Counted from the first letter of the stretch, positions 26,703 to 36,098 are shown. The stretch: DNA of 64,000 bases from Bacteroidales bacterium (GCA_023229245.1 JALNZU010000001.1:62001-126000); one strand, 5' to 3'. Translations and numbers: made by a program. The notes: generated by a model from the sequence alone, not told the origin.

Positions 26703-27939
26703 ATGATTCTTTTATGATATTTTTTGCCAATGGGATACTCAACATTTGCAATGCGGCTACTATGATCAAGGCGTAACGCAACGCAAATGTTTCAGACACG
26801 CTATAAGCCAGCGCAATAAACAAACCTAATCCGATGACCCTTCCTGCGTAAAGGCCTAATTCATGGTTTAGGATATACGCATAATTATTTCTGTTCTCGC
26901 GTACAGAAACCACGTCAATAACCTTCAGCATGATTGGAAAATAAGCCAGATCGTGTAGTGGCTGGAAAAAGACCTTACACAACACAAACACCATCACTCC
27001 AAACATGGAGAGTTCAATACCGTTTACGATGGTACCTATCAGGAATAAAACAATACCCACTGCAAAGACGATGATACGGTGGTTAGACTTTGTGAACCGC
27101 CCCAACAAATAAATCAGTATAGCAGTCAACCCTCCGCTTATGCCTTGTATCAGTCCGAGCGATCCTTCCTGTCCGACGTATTTCATGATCAACATAGCAG
27201 GAGCGGTAACCAAAAACCCTTGTACAAGTCCTTTGAGAGCTGCCAGAAGAATTTGTTTATTCCACAGCCTGTCGAAACGAAGAAAAAGAAAATCCTTTTG
27301 TTCAGGATTTTCAAATTGCCCTCTCGACAGTGAAAAAGTAGCTAATAAGGTAATCAGAAACACCATCACTGTTACGATGCGGTATCCATGAAACACATCA
27401 AATGTAATTCCCATCAGCTGCATCCCGTCTATCGATGCTAATAATACTCCAATGATCAGTGGGACAGCTATATTAGAGATGGTAAAAAAGAACGATTCCA
27501 AGCCGAAAAAATAGTTTCTATTTTCATCAGAGGTAGAATTCAACGTCATCAGGTAGCGGTTTGTCCAGAAGAATCCTGAGGCAGCGCCTATGAGTGTTCC
27601 GGCAACGATCAATCCGGGTAGGGCAATATTTTTTACCATCATCATACCAGCCATCGCAATCCCGCTAAGTAAAATACCAAAGCTATAGAGATGAGCTACT
27701 TTGAACCGTTTTAACAACAGCCCGTTCATAAAGGAAGTGATGATGATACCGGTGTACATGGCTACCTGAAAAATGGCGACAAACCCGGTATGATTGAATG
27801 AGCGCATGATATAGGCTGCCATAAATATCTCTACTACCGGCAATACTAATGCATACAGCATATTAGTGATCAGCAGCACTCTCATATTGTGCGGCATGGA
27901 GAAAAAGTACCGATATTCCGTCAACAGCTTATTCTTCAT
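26680..27939 (-). CDS. MFS sugar transporter of the PUL
   Basis: A 419-residue major facilitator with about 12 hydrophobic segments. The frame is open further upstream to 27999, but that would overlap the GH130 gene; the ATG at 27939 gives MKNKLLTEYRYF, is preceded by an AGGAG-free but purine-containing stretch, and starts 13 bp after the GH130 stop, so I chose it. The two halves are joined by a cytoplasmic loop (FSLSRGQFENPEQKDFLFLRFDRLW). Pairing of an MFS permease with a GH130 enzyme is known from Bacteroides N-glycan loci, where the permease imports mannosyl disaccharides. By analogy it likely imports the GH130 substrate across the inner membrane. The 3' end overlaps the next gene by 23 bp. 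Confidence 0.88.
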   Translation of the reverse strand: MKNKLLTEYRYFFSMPHNMRVLLITNMLYALVLPVVEIFMAAYIMRSFNHTGFVAIFQVAMYTGIIITSFMNGLLLKRFKVAHLYSFGILLSGIAMAGMMMVKNIALPGLIVAGTLIGAASGFFWTNRYLMTLNSTSDENRNYFFGLESFFFTISNIAVPLIIGVLLASIDGMQLMGITFDVFHGYRIVTVMVFLITLLATFSLSRGQFENPEQKDFLFLRFDRLWNKQILLAALKGLVQGFLVTAPAMLIMKYVGQEGSLGLIQGISGGLTAILIYLLGRFTKSNHRIIVFAVGIVLFLIGTIVNGIELSMFGVMVFVLCKVFFQPLHDLAYFPIMLKVIDVVSVRENRNNYAYILNHELGLYAGRVIGLGLFIALAYSVSETFALRYALIIVAALQMLSIPLAKNIIKESYAETIEN

Positions 27940-27952
27940 AAGGAGTATCTGT

Positions 27953-28996
27953 TTATAAAAGTGTTGAAAGTATTTCGGAGACCGACAAACGGGCTCCACA
28001 TATCACCTCGTCGCTGGCACCATAGTACATATATATGGTATCCCCCTCCACATAATGTCCATTTGTAAACACTACGTTGCCAAAAAATCCTGTTTGTTCA
28101 TAAGGTTCAACAGGCTCCATGATAGGTTCCTTGCTACGCGCCAACACCTTAGCAGGATCATTGATATCGAGCAATAAAGCTCCGAGGCAGTACCTATGTT
28201 CGTGATTTGCCCCGTGATATATCTCAAGCCATCCTTTTTCGGTTCGTATGGGTGCTGCTCCTGCTCCTACCCGCGCCGAGTCCCACATACCCGGCCGCGA
28301 AGTGGCTATACATTTGTGCCTTCCCCAATGAATCTGATCGGGCGACTCGGCTATCCAGATAAAGTTTCCTCCCAACTCGGGACTGCTGGGCCGGTGAAGT
28401 GCATAGTACCTTCCGTTGACCTGTTCTTCGAATATGGCACAATCTTTATTATGTGGCGGGAAGATCATTCCCTCTCTATAAAAATTTTTCCAGTCGTATG
28501 TACGGATCAGACCAACGCCTACACCAAACTCAGAGACCTCAGTAAAGGTCAGACTAAAACCATCCTCCATAGTCGAAACCCGACAATCTTCTATACCAAA
28601 AGTTTCTAACTCACCCTTCCCGAATATAGGCTCATAGCCTTGAGGCTCATAAAAATGGATGCCATCATCCGAGCAAACCAATCGAAGATAGCTGAGTGTA
28701 GTCAGATAATCCTTTTTCTTGTAATTGATCACCCGTGGATCAGAAGCATCTAAATCGGGATCGTCTTTGTCGAAGCTTAGTATTTCAATTTCTCCATGAC
28801 TGTTATACACCGGAAAGCTGATCTTTCCTTCTTGTTGTTTCGGCCGTTCGGCTACACGCAGCAGCAACCAGATCTTGCCGTCATATCGAAACACACCTGG
28901 GTTTAACAGACATGTGATCTCCATGCCTTGTATCCCGGGTTCCAAATCAGAAGGACGCAGCAAGGGATTTTGTGGAAAACGCTTTGCAATATCCAT
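27953..28996 (-). CDS. GH130 family beta-mannoside phosphorylase or mannosidase
   Basis: A 347-residue cytoplasmic five-bladed propeller enzyme of glycoside hydrolase family 130. Recognisable segments are RFPQNPLLRPSDL at the start, CLLNPGVFRYDGKIWLLLRVAE, IEDCRVS with the putative catalytic Asp (family IEDPR), NKDCAIFEEQVNGRYYALHRP, WDSARVGAGAAPIRTEKGWLEIYHG and GFFGNVVFTNGHYV near the end. GH130 members cleave beta-1,4- or beta-1,2-mannosidic bonds by phosphorolysis, a few by hydrolysis. No signal peptide, so it acts on imported products. It is the first gene of the PUL operon, with the regulator just upstream. The exact linkage and phosphorylase versus hydrolase cannot be settled by eye. 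Confidence 0.93.
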   Translation of the reverse strand: MDIAKRFPQNPLLRPSDLEPGIQGMEITCLLNPGVFRYDGKIWLLLRVAERPKQQEGKISFPVYNSHGEIEILSFDKDDPDLDASDPRVINYKKKDYLTTLSYLRLVCSDDGIHFYEPQGYEPIFGKGELETFGIEDCRVSTMEDGFSLTFTEVSEFGVGVGLIRTYDWKNFYREGMIFPPHNKDCAIFEEQVNGRYYALHRPSSPELGGNFIWIAESPDQIHWGRHKCIATSRPGMWDSARVGAGAAPIRTEKGWLEIYHGANHEHRYCLGALLLDINDPAKVLARSKEPIMEPVEPYEQTGFFGNVVFTNGHYVEGDTIYMYYGASDEVICGARLSVSEILSTLL

Positions 28997-29125
28997 AGTT
29001 ATATTGTGATTAAGTATTTTTTTAGACTATTTCAATCAATTGAGCTGACGCATACGAACTCCTTATCCACTGATGTTAGATATCAGTTAATAAGCACCTT
29101 TCAAAATTACAATCGATTGTGTAAA

Positions 29126-29165
29126 ATCTTGTCCTGTAGAGTCCGTATCTTGTCCGGCAGAGTCC
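29126..29165. promoter_or_regulatory. Direct repeat with 21-bp period, putative HTCS operator
   Basis: ATCTTGTCCTGTAGAGTCC (29126-29144) recurs as ATCTTGTCCGGCAGAGTCC (29147-29165): 17 of 19 bases agree and the starts are exactly 21 bp, two helical turns, apart. It lies 130-170 bp upstream of the GH130 start, in the only long spacer between regulator and operon. AraC-type output domains bind such direct repeats as dimers. Confidence 0.65.
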
Positions 29166-29221
29166 AAACTCTATTCAAATTCGGTACAATTGACCAAAAC
29201 TCAAAGATTGTTACTGAAATT

Positions 29222-32200
29222 TTAGTTGTGGTTGGCTTGTTGTTTACGTTTCATTCTGTATTCAGAGGGGGTACAGCTATACGACTTATTGAACAGTTCG
29301 TAAAAATTTGTACGGCTTGAGAAGCCCGTTTGATCAATGATCTCGCTCACTGTCATTTGCGTAGTTTCAAGCAATACAGCTGCCTTTCCAAGCCTGCGCT
29401 GATTGATCAGCCCATGAGGTGTGGTAGCAAGTATTGTTTTTGTTTTCTCATACAATGACGACCTGCTGACAGCCAATTGCTGGCATAAACGATCAGCCGA
29501 AAGGGTAATATCGTCAATATTTTCATCAATAAATTCCAACATTTTCTGAAAGAAAGGGTCGGGCAGCTCGTCAACAAGGTTTATATCATCTGCCTGATTT
29601 CTAAAATATAATTGTATTTGTTTTCTCAGTTCTAACAGTTTTTCAATTCGTATGCGCAGATGGTCGGGATGGAATGGCTTAGGGATATAGGCATCAGCCC
29701 CGGCTTGCAGCCCCATGATGCGGTCTTCTATTTCGGATTTGGCGGTAAGCAGGATCAATGGAAGATGACTGGTATCAAAATTATCTCGCAATCGTTTACA
29801 CAGTTCTATCCCGTCCATGATGGGCATCATCACATCCGAGATGATCAGAGCTGGTTTATGAGTAAGTGTTTTTTCATAGGCTTCCATTCCGTTAGCAGCA
29901 AAAACAAGGTTATAGTGTCGTCCTAAAAATTCCTTTAACAGGTTCAGTATCTCCGGATCGTCGTCTGTGATTAACAACAGAGGACGGTCTTCACCTGAGA
30001 GCTGATCTGCTGGCGATACGCTCACCTCTTCTGTTTCAATCAAATAATCAAGGCTTTCCTCTCTTACCATAGCAGAATCAGCACTTACGGTAATTGAATG
30101 AACATCAGGAAAAACACATCGAAAAGTAGTACCATAACCGGGCTTGCTATCCACATCTATGGTTCCTCCTAATAACTCCACAAGTCCTTTGGTTACAGCA
30201 AGTCCAAGGCCTGAAGATCTATACCCAGGAAAGCTAGCCCGTTTTTTGGTGGAGGAAACTCCAAAAGGCTCAAACAGTTTAGGCAGTAAAACAGGTTCAA
30301 TACCTATACCTGTATCGATGACCTCTACTACTAACTGGCGGTTTTGCTGCATCAGCCGAACCGTAACCTTACCATCGTCCACATTATATTTAATAGCATT
30401 GGAAACCAAATTGGTTACAATTCGCTGAAATTTATCGGCATCCGTTTTAAACAGCAGGGGCTGCTCACAACCTTCTGTCGTACAGTATATCTGTCGTTGA
30501 GAAGCCAGAAGTTCAAAATCCGAAACAACTTCTTTGATCAATTGGCATATGTTTGCTTCTTGTATAGTAAGTGGTTCTTTCCCTTTTTCTAACTTACGAA
30601 ACTGCATGATCTCCAGGATCAGTTTCTGAAGTTTCAGGCTGTTATTATACACTCTGGTCAGCCGTGAGTTTTCGGAGATCAGCTTTTTGTCGTCCATCAG
30701 CTCATGAATATAAGAACTGATCAAGGTGAGTGGAGTACGAAACTCATGTGCCACATTGGTAAAAAACTCCAACTTATAGGCTTGCATTTCTTTTTCCTGT
30801 TTCATCTGCATTTCTATTAGCATAGCCTCTTTGCGGCGAGCTTCACGCCTTCGGTAGGCTAAGATGATCAACAACTGTATTAATAAAAAGAATACAATGT
30901 AGCCGGCAATAGCCCATGCTGTTCGCCAAAAGGGAGGCTTCACCGTGATGGCTATTTCTCTGACAATATCTGACCATATCCCGTTTTCGTCGCTTACCCG
31001 AAACTGAAGGATATAATTACCTGCTTCCATATTGGAAAAAGCGACCGGCTGATCCAATGGGAGAGTATTCCATTCGGTGTGATAGTTCAATAAGCGATAA
31101 GAAAGACGATAACGTTCACGACCCCAGTATGCCAATGGTTTGGCAATAAAAGCAAAGCTGTTCTCGGCATACCTAAGCTTGAAATTGGTTTGCAGATTAG
31201 CCCTTTGTTGCAACACCTTTCCCTCTCCGGGCTTTATCGCTATATTACGTATCAACAAGCTGTTAATAGCCAGGGGTGGGAAGTAGGAGGAAAAGCGGAT
31301 CGCATCCGTTTGTACGATATCCATACCCATAGTCCCACCGACAAACAGCCTGTTTCCCAATGCATCAAAATAAGAGGCGCCATCACTGTATTCAAAATTG
31401 ATCAGCCCGTCATTGGTATTAAAACTTTGGATAATTCTACGTGTGCTGTCTATCAACGAAAGTCCGTAATTGGTTGTGATCCACAAGTTAGCTGACTGGT
31501 CTTCGGTTATAGTGTGTATGCTGTTGGAAGGTAATCCATCCTGAACAACTAAAGCTTTTATCTGAAGTGAATCATCCTCGTTAGGTTTCAGTCCAAACAG
31601 CCCTCCGCTGCTACCTACCCATACCATTCCTTCTGTATCCGTAAACAGCGAAAGGACATCATCATTTCCAATCAGTTCGGGATGCGAACCTGACATATAA
31701 TGAGCCATCACCCTTTGACTGACTGTGTTATATCTATAGACGCCAAATCCCCGGGTACCTATCCAGATGATCCCGGGTTTTTCGTTGGTTAGTGCATACA
31801 CAATTTGTTTCTGTAAATTAGTAGCAGCCCTCTTGTCAAGCATCAGTTGTGCATAATCCAATGGCTTTCCTTTCACGTCGGTTTTTATGCGCACCACTCC
31901 ATATCCGCTGGTGCCAAGATATATATCGCCATCCACGTCTTCCATAATACGATATACAGAAGAAAAATGTAAGGGTATCTTATCAAAAAAGTCGTACGGA
32001 TAAGATTTAATAGTCAGATAATCGGGTGATAAAATATCTACTCCGTTTCCATCAGTGCCCACCCAAATGGTTCCATCAGCACGTTCATAAAATGACAATA
32101 CGGAGTTATTACTTAGTCCGTCTTTTGAGGATATCTGTCTGATATGCGTACCCTCACTGTCAAACACATCTATCCCTCCTCCTTTGGTTCCAACCAATAT

Positions 32201-33280
32201 ATCTCCTTTTGCTGTAACTAATATGCTTCGCACTATGGGATAGGAAAACTTTTCCGATTCGAGCCGTATAACAGGGAACTCGGTCAGCTTCATAATATAT
32301 GCTCCGTTTCCATCGGTGCCAACCCATAGCAAGTCAGGCTCTGTTTCGTACAGGCACAAAATACGGGTAGCGATAGGATTATCCGAATATAACTTTGACA
32401 CGGTTTGCTGTTCTGTAAAATCACCTGTTGCCAGATCATAGCTGAATATTCTTCCTTTTTCGCTACCAATCCACAGCATACCTGTCATTCTTGAAGCTGC
32501 CATACTGGTTATCAGATCATCTGTCAGCTCTAATGCTTGCAATTCTGCCTGAGCCAAATCCACTACAAAAGCGGGTCCATTACGTTGAGTAATCAAGAAA
32601 TACGGTATTCCGGCTATCACTTGTATTGAAGTGGCTGTGAGAGTCCCTGTCAGCGGCAGTTGTAATACAGGTATCAGGTCTCCATCTTGATACGAAAAAA
32701 TAGCACCCATCGAACTGATACCATACAGTTTGTCGTTGACTAAATGTATCCGTTGCAAGGTTAGCTCCTCAGCTTTAGAAGCCGTATTGATCTCTAATGA
32801 TACAAACTGATCCGAAACACTATCATACCGAAACAGGCCTTGTCCGAATACCAATGCGAGTGCACCCAACTCCTTACTATACGTCAGAGCTATATCGTTT
32901 TCATAGTTGATCTGTTCTGATTCATCGGCAAAGAACGAGCTAAACTGCCCGTTCTTGTGCTCATAAAGAGCAATGCCTCTGTTGGTCAGCATCCACATTA
33001 ACCCATTTTTTGCCGGATAAATCTCTCTGACCACATGGTTGTGAATAGTACCATGACTACTGGCAGGTAAAAAAGTCTCAATACTTTGACCATCATACCT
33101 ATTGAGACCGTTCCATGTCCCCAACCAGATGTATCCTTCCACATCGCTTACTATGGCGTTCACTGCTCCGTTGCTCAATCCCTCGCGCCTTGAAATAGAA
33201 TGTGCCGTGGCAGCCCATACCGATAATGACCCAGAAAAAAAACTTAGTACCCACAATAACAGATAAGCCCGTAAACGCAT
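29222..33280 (-). CDS. Hybrid two-component system regulator (HTCS) of the PUL
   Basis: A one-protein sensor-regulator of 1352 residues. The frame is open to 33403, but the ATG at 33280 gives a proper signal peptide (MRLRAYLLLWVLSFFSGSLSVWA), so I chose it. Periplasmic part: about 14 Reg_prop propeller repeats (SNGAVNAIVSDVEGYIWLGTW, GLSNNSVLSFYERADGTIWVGTD and others), then a Y_Y_Y domain. One membrane helix (IAGYIVFFLLIQLLIILAY). Cytoplasmic part: HisKA with phosphorylatable His in NVAHEFRTPLTL, HATPase (NLVSNAIKYN, DTGIGIEP, SSGLGLAVTKGLVELLGG), receiver domain (LLITDDDPEILNLL, IISDVMMPIMDG) and AraC-type HTH at the C-terminus (IIDQTGFSSRTNFYELFNKSYSCTPSEYR). Such proteins bind an oligosaccharide in the periplasm and switch on their own locus. 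Confidence 0.96.
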   Translation of the reverse strand: MRLRAYLLLWVLSFFSGSLSVWAATAHSISRREGLSNGAVNAIVSDVEGYIWLGTWNGLNRYDGQSIETFLPASSHGTIHNHVVREIYPAKNGLMWMLTNRGIALYEHKNGQFSSFFADESEQINYENDIALTYSKELGALALVFGQGLFRYDSVSDQFVSLEINTASKAEELTLQRIHLVNDKLYGISSMGAIFSYQDGDLIPVLQLPLTGTLTATSIQVIAGIPYFLITQRNGPAFVVDLAQAELQALELTDDLITSMAASRMTGMLWIGSEKGRIFSYDLATGDFTEQQTVSKLYSDNPIATRILCLYETEPDLLWVGTDGNGAYIMKLTEFPVIRLESEKFSYPIVRSILVTAKGDILVGTKGGGIDVFDSEGTHIRQISSKDGLSNNSVLSFYERADGTIWVGTDGNGVDILSPDYLTIKSYPYDFFDKIPLHFSSVYRIMEDVDGDIYLGTSGYGVVRIKTDVKGKPLDYAQLMLDKRAATNLQKQIVYALTNEKPGIIWIGTRGFGVYRYNTVSQRVMAHYMSGSHPELIGNDDVLSLFTDTEGMVWVGSSGGLFGLKPNEDDSLQIKALVVQDGLPSNSIHTITEDQSANLWITTNYGLSLIDSTRRIIQSFNTNDGLINFEYSDGASYFDALGNRLFVGGTMGMDIVQTDAIRFSSYFPPLAINSLLIRNIAIKPGEGKVLQQRANLQTNFKLRYAENSFAFIAKPLAYWGRERYRLSYRLLNYHTEWNTLPLDQPVAFSNMEAGNYILQFRVSDENGIWSDIVREIAITVKPPFWRTAWAIAGYIVFFLLIQLLIILAYRRREARRKEAMLIEMQMKQEKEMQAYKLEFFTNVAHEFRTPLTLISSYIHELMDDKKLISENSRLTRVYNNSLKLQKLILEIMQFRKLEKGKEPLTIQEANICQLIKEVVSDFELLASQRQIYCTTEGCEQPLLFKTDADKFQRIVTNLVSNAIKYNVDDGKVTVRLMQQNRQLVVEVIDTGIGIEPVLLPKLFEPFGVSSTKKRASFPGYRSSGLGLAVTKGLVELLGGTIDVDSKPGYGTTFRCVFPDVHSITVSADSAMVREESLDYLIETEEVSVSPADQLSGEDRPLLLITDDDPEILNLLKEFLGRHYNLVFAANGMEAYEKTLTHKPALIISDVMMPIMDGIELCKRLRDNFDTSHLPLILLTAKSEIEDRIMGLQAGADAYIPKPFHPDHLRIRIEKLLELRKQIQLYFRNQADDINLVDELPDPFFQKMLEFIDENIDDITLSADRLCQQLAVSRSSLYEKTKTILATTPHGLINQRRLGKAAVLLETTQMTVSEIIDQTGFSSRTNFYELFNKSYSCTPSEYRMKRKQQANHN

Positions 33281-33477
33281 GACAAGATAATCAACAACAA
33301 AAGTGATGAAGTAAAAATATAAAAAATTAGTATGCCTCGCATAAGCTTTGCAGATTTGATAGGAAGCCTGGCAAATCAACCATAAATAGTTTGATAGAAC
33401 CATCTTTTATTTCCATTAAGGATTTAAGTCATCATCTGCTATGCAAACAAAGCCTGCTACCCCTCAACTGCTTTTTG

Positions 33478-33485
33478 TACTTTTG
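33478..33485 (+). promoter_or_regulatory. -7 box supporting the later start of the NtrC-type gene
   Basis: TACTTTTG matches TAnnTTTG and lies inside the 5' extension of the frame, 18 bp before the ATG at 33504, which argues for that ATG with a very short leader. No clear -33 TTTG. Confidence 0.4.
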
Positions 33486-33503
33486 AACAAAAATTCGAAG
33501 AAT

Positions 33504-34667
33504 ATGCCTAAAGTACTGATCATAGACGATGAGGCAAGCATACGGCGCACCTTGGGAGAGATACTTGCCTACGAGAAATACAATGTAGAAGATGCGGCTA
33601 ATGGGATGGATGCATTAGCTCTTATCAAAGAACATGAGTTTGACGTGATCCTATGCGATATAAAAATGCCTGAGATGGACGGTATTGAAACCTTGGAAGC
33701 CATTAAACAGATCACCGACACACCTGTTATTATGATCTCGGGGCACGGCACTATAGAAACGGCGGTTGAAGCCATCAAAAAAGGAGCATACGACTATATC
33801 TCCAAGCCCCCCGATTTGAACCGGCTGCTAATCACTCTTCGTAACGCACAGGACAGGAGTCGATTAGTCAATGAGACTAAGGCACTCAAAAAAGTAGTCA
33901 GCAAGCAGTTTGAGATGATAGGTAATTCGCCTGCCATCAATGAGATACGGCAGATGATAGAAAAAGTAGCACCTACCACAGCAAGGGTTCTGATCACCGG
34001 AGAAAACGGCACTGGTAAAGAGTTGGTAGCCCGTCAACTACATGAGATGAGCAGCCGGTCACATGCTCCCTTTATAGAGGTAAACTGTGCCGCTATCCCT
34101 TCAGAGCTTATTGAGAGTCAGTTGTTTGGTCATGAAAAAGGATCGTTCACCTCGGCTATCAAACAGCGTAAAGGTGATTTTGAATTAGCGCATGGAGGCA
34201 CTTTGTTTTTAGATGAGATAGGCGATATGAGCCTCTCGGCTCAGGCTAAGGTGCTGCGTGCACTGCAGGAAAACAAGATTACCCGGGTTGGAGGTGAAAA
34301 GGAAATAGCTGTTGACGTTCGCATACTAAGTGCTACCAATAAAAATTTACGGGAAGAGATCAGCAAAGGTAATTTCAGGGAAGACCTCTATCACCGCCTG
34401 AGCGTGATCCTGATACCTGTACCACCACTTCGCGAGCGCTTAGAGGATATACCTGTATTAGTGGAGCATTTTGTTGAAAGGCTTGCTGCACGTATGGGTA
34501 AACCTTCGACACAATTCAGCGAAGATGCACTGCATGAGCTACAACAATATACCTGGAGCGGCAATATACGTGAGCTGCATAATGCGATTGAACGATTGGT
34601 TATATTGGGTGGTGCGTTGATTACTCAGACTGAGGTTCAACGTTATGCACGTCCGTTACACGATTAA
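33504..34667 (+). CDS. NtrC-type response regulator lacking a DNA-binding domain
   Basis: 387 residues from the chosen ATG, which gives MPKVLIIDDEASIRRTL; the frame extends 63 bp upstream to 33441 but that part looks non-coding. Receiver domain 1-120 with phosphoacceptor Asp in VILCDIKMPEMDG. Sigma-54 AAA+ domain about 140-385: Walker A GENGTGKE, the sigma-54 contact loop GSFTSA (consensus GAFTGA), Walker B GGTLFLDEIGDM, and the arginine finger region FREDLYHRLSVILIPVPPLRER. The protein ends at TEVQRYARPLHD, without the Fis-type helix-turn-helix that normally follows, so it cannot bind an enhancer in the standard way. It resembles other Bacteroidota regulators of this build. No histidine kinase is adjacent in frame; the target is unknown. 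Confidence 0.9.
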   Translation: MPKVLIIDDEASIRRTLGEILAYEKYNVEDAANGMDALALIKEHEFDVILCDIKMPEMDGIETLEAIKQITDTPVIMISGHGTIETAVEAIKKGAYDYISKPPDLNRLLITLRNAQDRSRLVNETKALKKVVSKQFEMIGNSPAINEIRQMIEKVAPTTARVLITGENGTGKELVARQLHEMSSRSHAPFIEVNCAAIPSELIESQLFGHEKGSFTSAIKQRKGDFELAHGGTLFLDEIGDMSLSAQAKVLRALQENKITRVGGEKEIAVDVRILSATNKNLREEISKGNFREDLYHRLSVILIPVPPLRERLEDIPVLVEHFVERLAARMGKPSTQFSEDALHELQQYTWSGNIRELHNAIERLVILGGALITQTEVQRYARPLHD

Positions 34668-34707
34668 TTGATATATTTTTGACGATATCATACTGACAGA
34701 TTTATTG

Positions 34708-34715
34708 TATCTTTG
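34708..34715 (+). promoter_or_regulatory. Candidate -7 box of ssrA
   Basis: TATCTTTG fits TAnnTTTG and lies 44 bp upstream of the mature tmRNA 5' end. A small inverted repeat GCCTGtttCAGGC and a T-run sit between the two. Confidence 0.5.
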
Positions 34716-34758
34716 CCAGGCCTGTTTCAGGCATGTTTTTTGCTTGATACCGCTACTT

Positions 34759-35155
34759 GGGGTTGACTGGTTTTGACAGCAAGATGAATGGTTATGTAAG
34801 CATGCCGAGCCTTGCGATGACGCTCGCTAATCTTGATCGCACACAATAATTGGCGAAACTAACTTTGCTCTCGCTGCTTAATCGAAGCACAGTAGATTAA
34901 AGCTTCATCTCTTCACAAGGTGGGGAGACGAGACATCCCGCAGGTGGAACTGCCTGATGCCGGCCTGATACCGGGGTGCTAATCAAACTTGGGCTAGCAC
35001 GACAAACGCTTCGATTGCCGTGCGAAAACACAGAAGCTAAGGTAGGTCTTAGGAAGCCTGTTTTCTTGTCTTACACGAAAAATACGAACAGGATACGCAT
35101 GTAGAAAGCATAAGTGTTCCTTGTTTGGACCCGGGTTCGATTCCCGGCAACTCCA
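34759..35155 (+). ncRNA. ssrA: Transfer-messenger RNA (tmRNA)
   Basis: A complete one-piece tmRNA of about 397 nt. The 5' end GGGGTTGACTGGTTTTGACAG is the conserved tmRNA start, and its first 7 nt pair with CAACTCC at 35148-35154; the T-arm with GGTTCGATTCCCGG precedes it. The discriminator is A35155; CCA is not encoded (the genome reads CTA) and must be added. The tag reading frame is 34852-34881: GGC GAA ACT AAC TTT GCT CTC GCT GCT TAA, i.e. GETNFALAA. tmRNA with SmpB rescues stalled ribosomes and marks the product for proteolysis. Confidence 0.97.
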
Positions 35156-35477
35156 CTAACACCGATCCACTGAACAATCGTCTGAGCAGTTCGCTCAGAC
35201 GGTCATATTCACACATATTTAATATAGAGTCGAAACTATTCAAAAAGCATTGTCTCTGATGATTATCTGATTGTTAGACCTAACTTTACATTCAGAAGCA
35301 TGTAAGAAAACGGAACAGTTTTTGTTTCAAAAACGACATTGAAACTTTTTATAAATCTGTATGCATGTTTGAATGTAGTATAGTGATAGTTGATCTGGCA
35401 GTCATACACATGCAGAAATAGTCTTCTAATAAATTATGATAAGAACAAGTATTTCAAACCAAAAAAAGAAACCGAAA
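35156..35477. other. Intergenic region between ssrA and the beta-barrel gene
   Basis: 322 bp. Contains the hairpin listed above; the rest is AT-rich with no gene recognised. The ssrA 3' end is not found repeated further along. Confidence 0.5.
35179..35201 (+). terminator. Hairpin after ssrA, possible terminator
   Basis: CGTCTGAGC (35179-35187) and GCTCAGACG (35193-35201) form a perfect 9-bp stem with a 5-nt loop, 24 nt after the tmRNA end. A T-run is lacking, so termination efficiency is uncertain. Confidence 0.55.
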
Positions 35478-36098
35478 ATGAAAAAAGTAGCAACTATCGT
35501 TCTGTTTCTGCTTATCATCGGCTGCTTATCGGCACAAGAGTCAGCTATCAGCAGCAAAGCAGGCAAAATAGGGATTTCCTTTGCATCATTTGGCACCAAC
35601 GAGGTTGTCAGGTTTACTGTGTTAGACGGCGACGCCACCTATAAGCCTGATTTCTTCTATGCGCTTGGCATTCATTATGTCTATCCTCTGCGTTCACAGC
35701 TTGGATTGGAAGCAGGCATAGAGTATGTAAGCCATCGAACTCGGGTCATTCCAAACATTCATCCATTGATTTTTATTGAACCCTATCGGGAAAAGATTTC
35801 ATTTGTCAGCATCCCCATAAGTGTCAGGGCCGACTTTCTAAAGTATTTCTTCGTTCAAGGGGGAATGCTTCTTAATATAGATGGCTCCTCCGACCTATTT
35901 GTTCATAATCAGTCTGGTTTGGGTGTATTGGCCGGATTGGCTTTTCAGTATCAATTTGATATGGGTATCTCTGTTTTCGTCAATCCCTATACAAAACTTC
36001 ACTCGCTCTTGCCATTCCAAAAAAGCCGGTACCACCAGCGGCTTTGGGAAAGTGGGTTCAGAATAGGAATAAGCTATGATCTTGGGAAATTACAATAA
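35478..36098 (+). CDS. Outer-membrane beta-barrel (porin-like) protein
   Basis: 206 residues from the ATG at 35478, which gives a clean signal peptide (MKKVATIVLFLLIIGCLSAQ, cleavage after LSA); the frame is open from an upstream ATG at 35436. The mature part alternates as short amphipathic beta strands (FYALGIHYVYPLRSQLGLEAGIEYVSH, ISVRADFLKYFFVQGGMLLNI, GLGVLAGLAFQYQFDMGISVFV, FRIGISYDLG), the pattern of the 'outer membrane protein beta-barrel' family of about 8 strands. The role is unknown. First gene after ssrA, single. Confidence 0.8.
   Translation: MKKVATIVLFLLIIGCLSAQESAISSKAGKIGISFASFGTNEVVRFTVLDGDATYKPDFFYALGIHYVYPLRSQLGLEAGIEYVSHRTRVIPNIHPLIFIEPYREKISFVSIPISVRADFLKYFFVQGGMLLNIDGSSDLFVHNQSGLGVLAGLAFQYQFDMGISVFVNPYTKLHSLLPFQKSRYHQRLWESGFRIGISYDLGKLQ

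Noticed and set aside
35049..35243. Minus-strand frame over the ssrA 3' end as a protein gene
   Set aside because: It is antisense to the conserved tmRNA acceptor and T-arm; such frames are common false calls over RNA genes.
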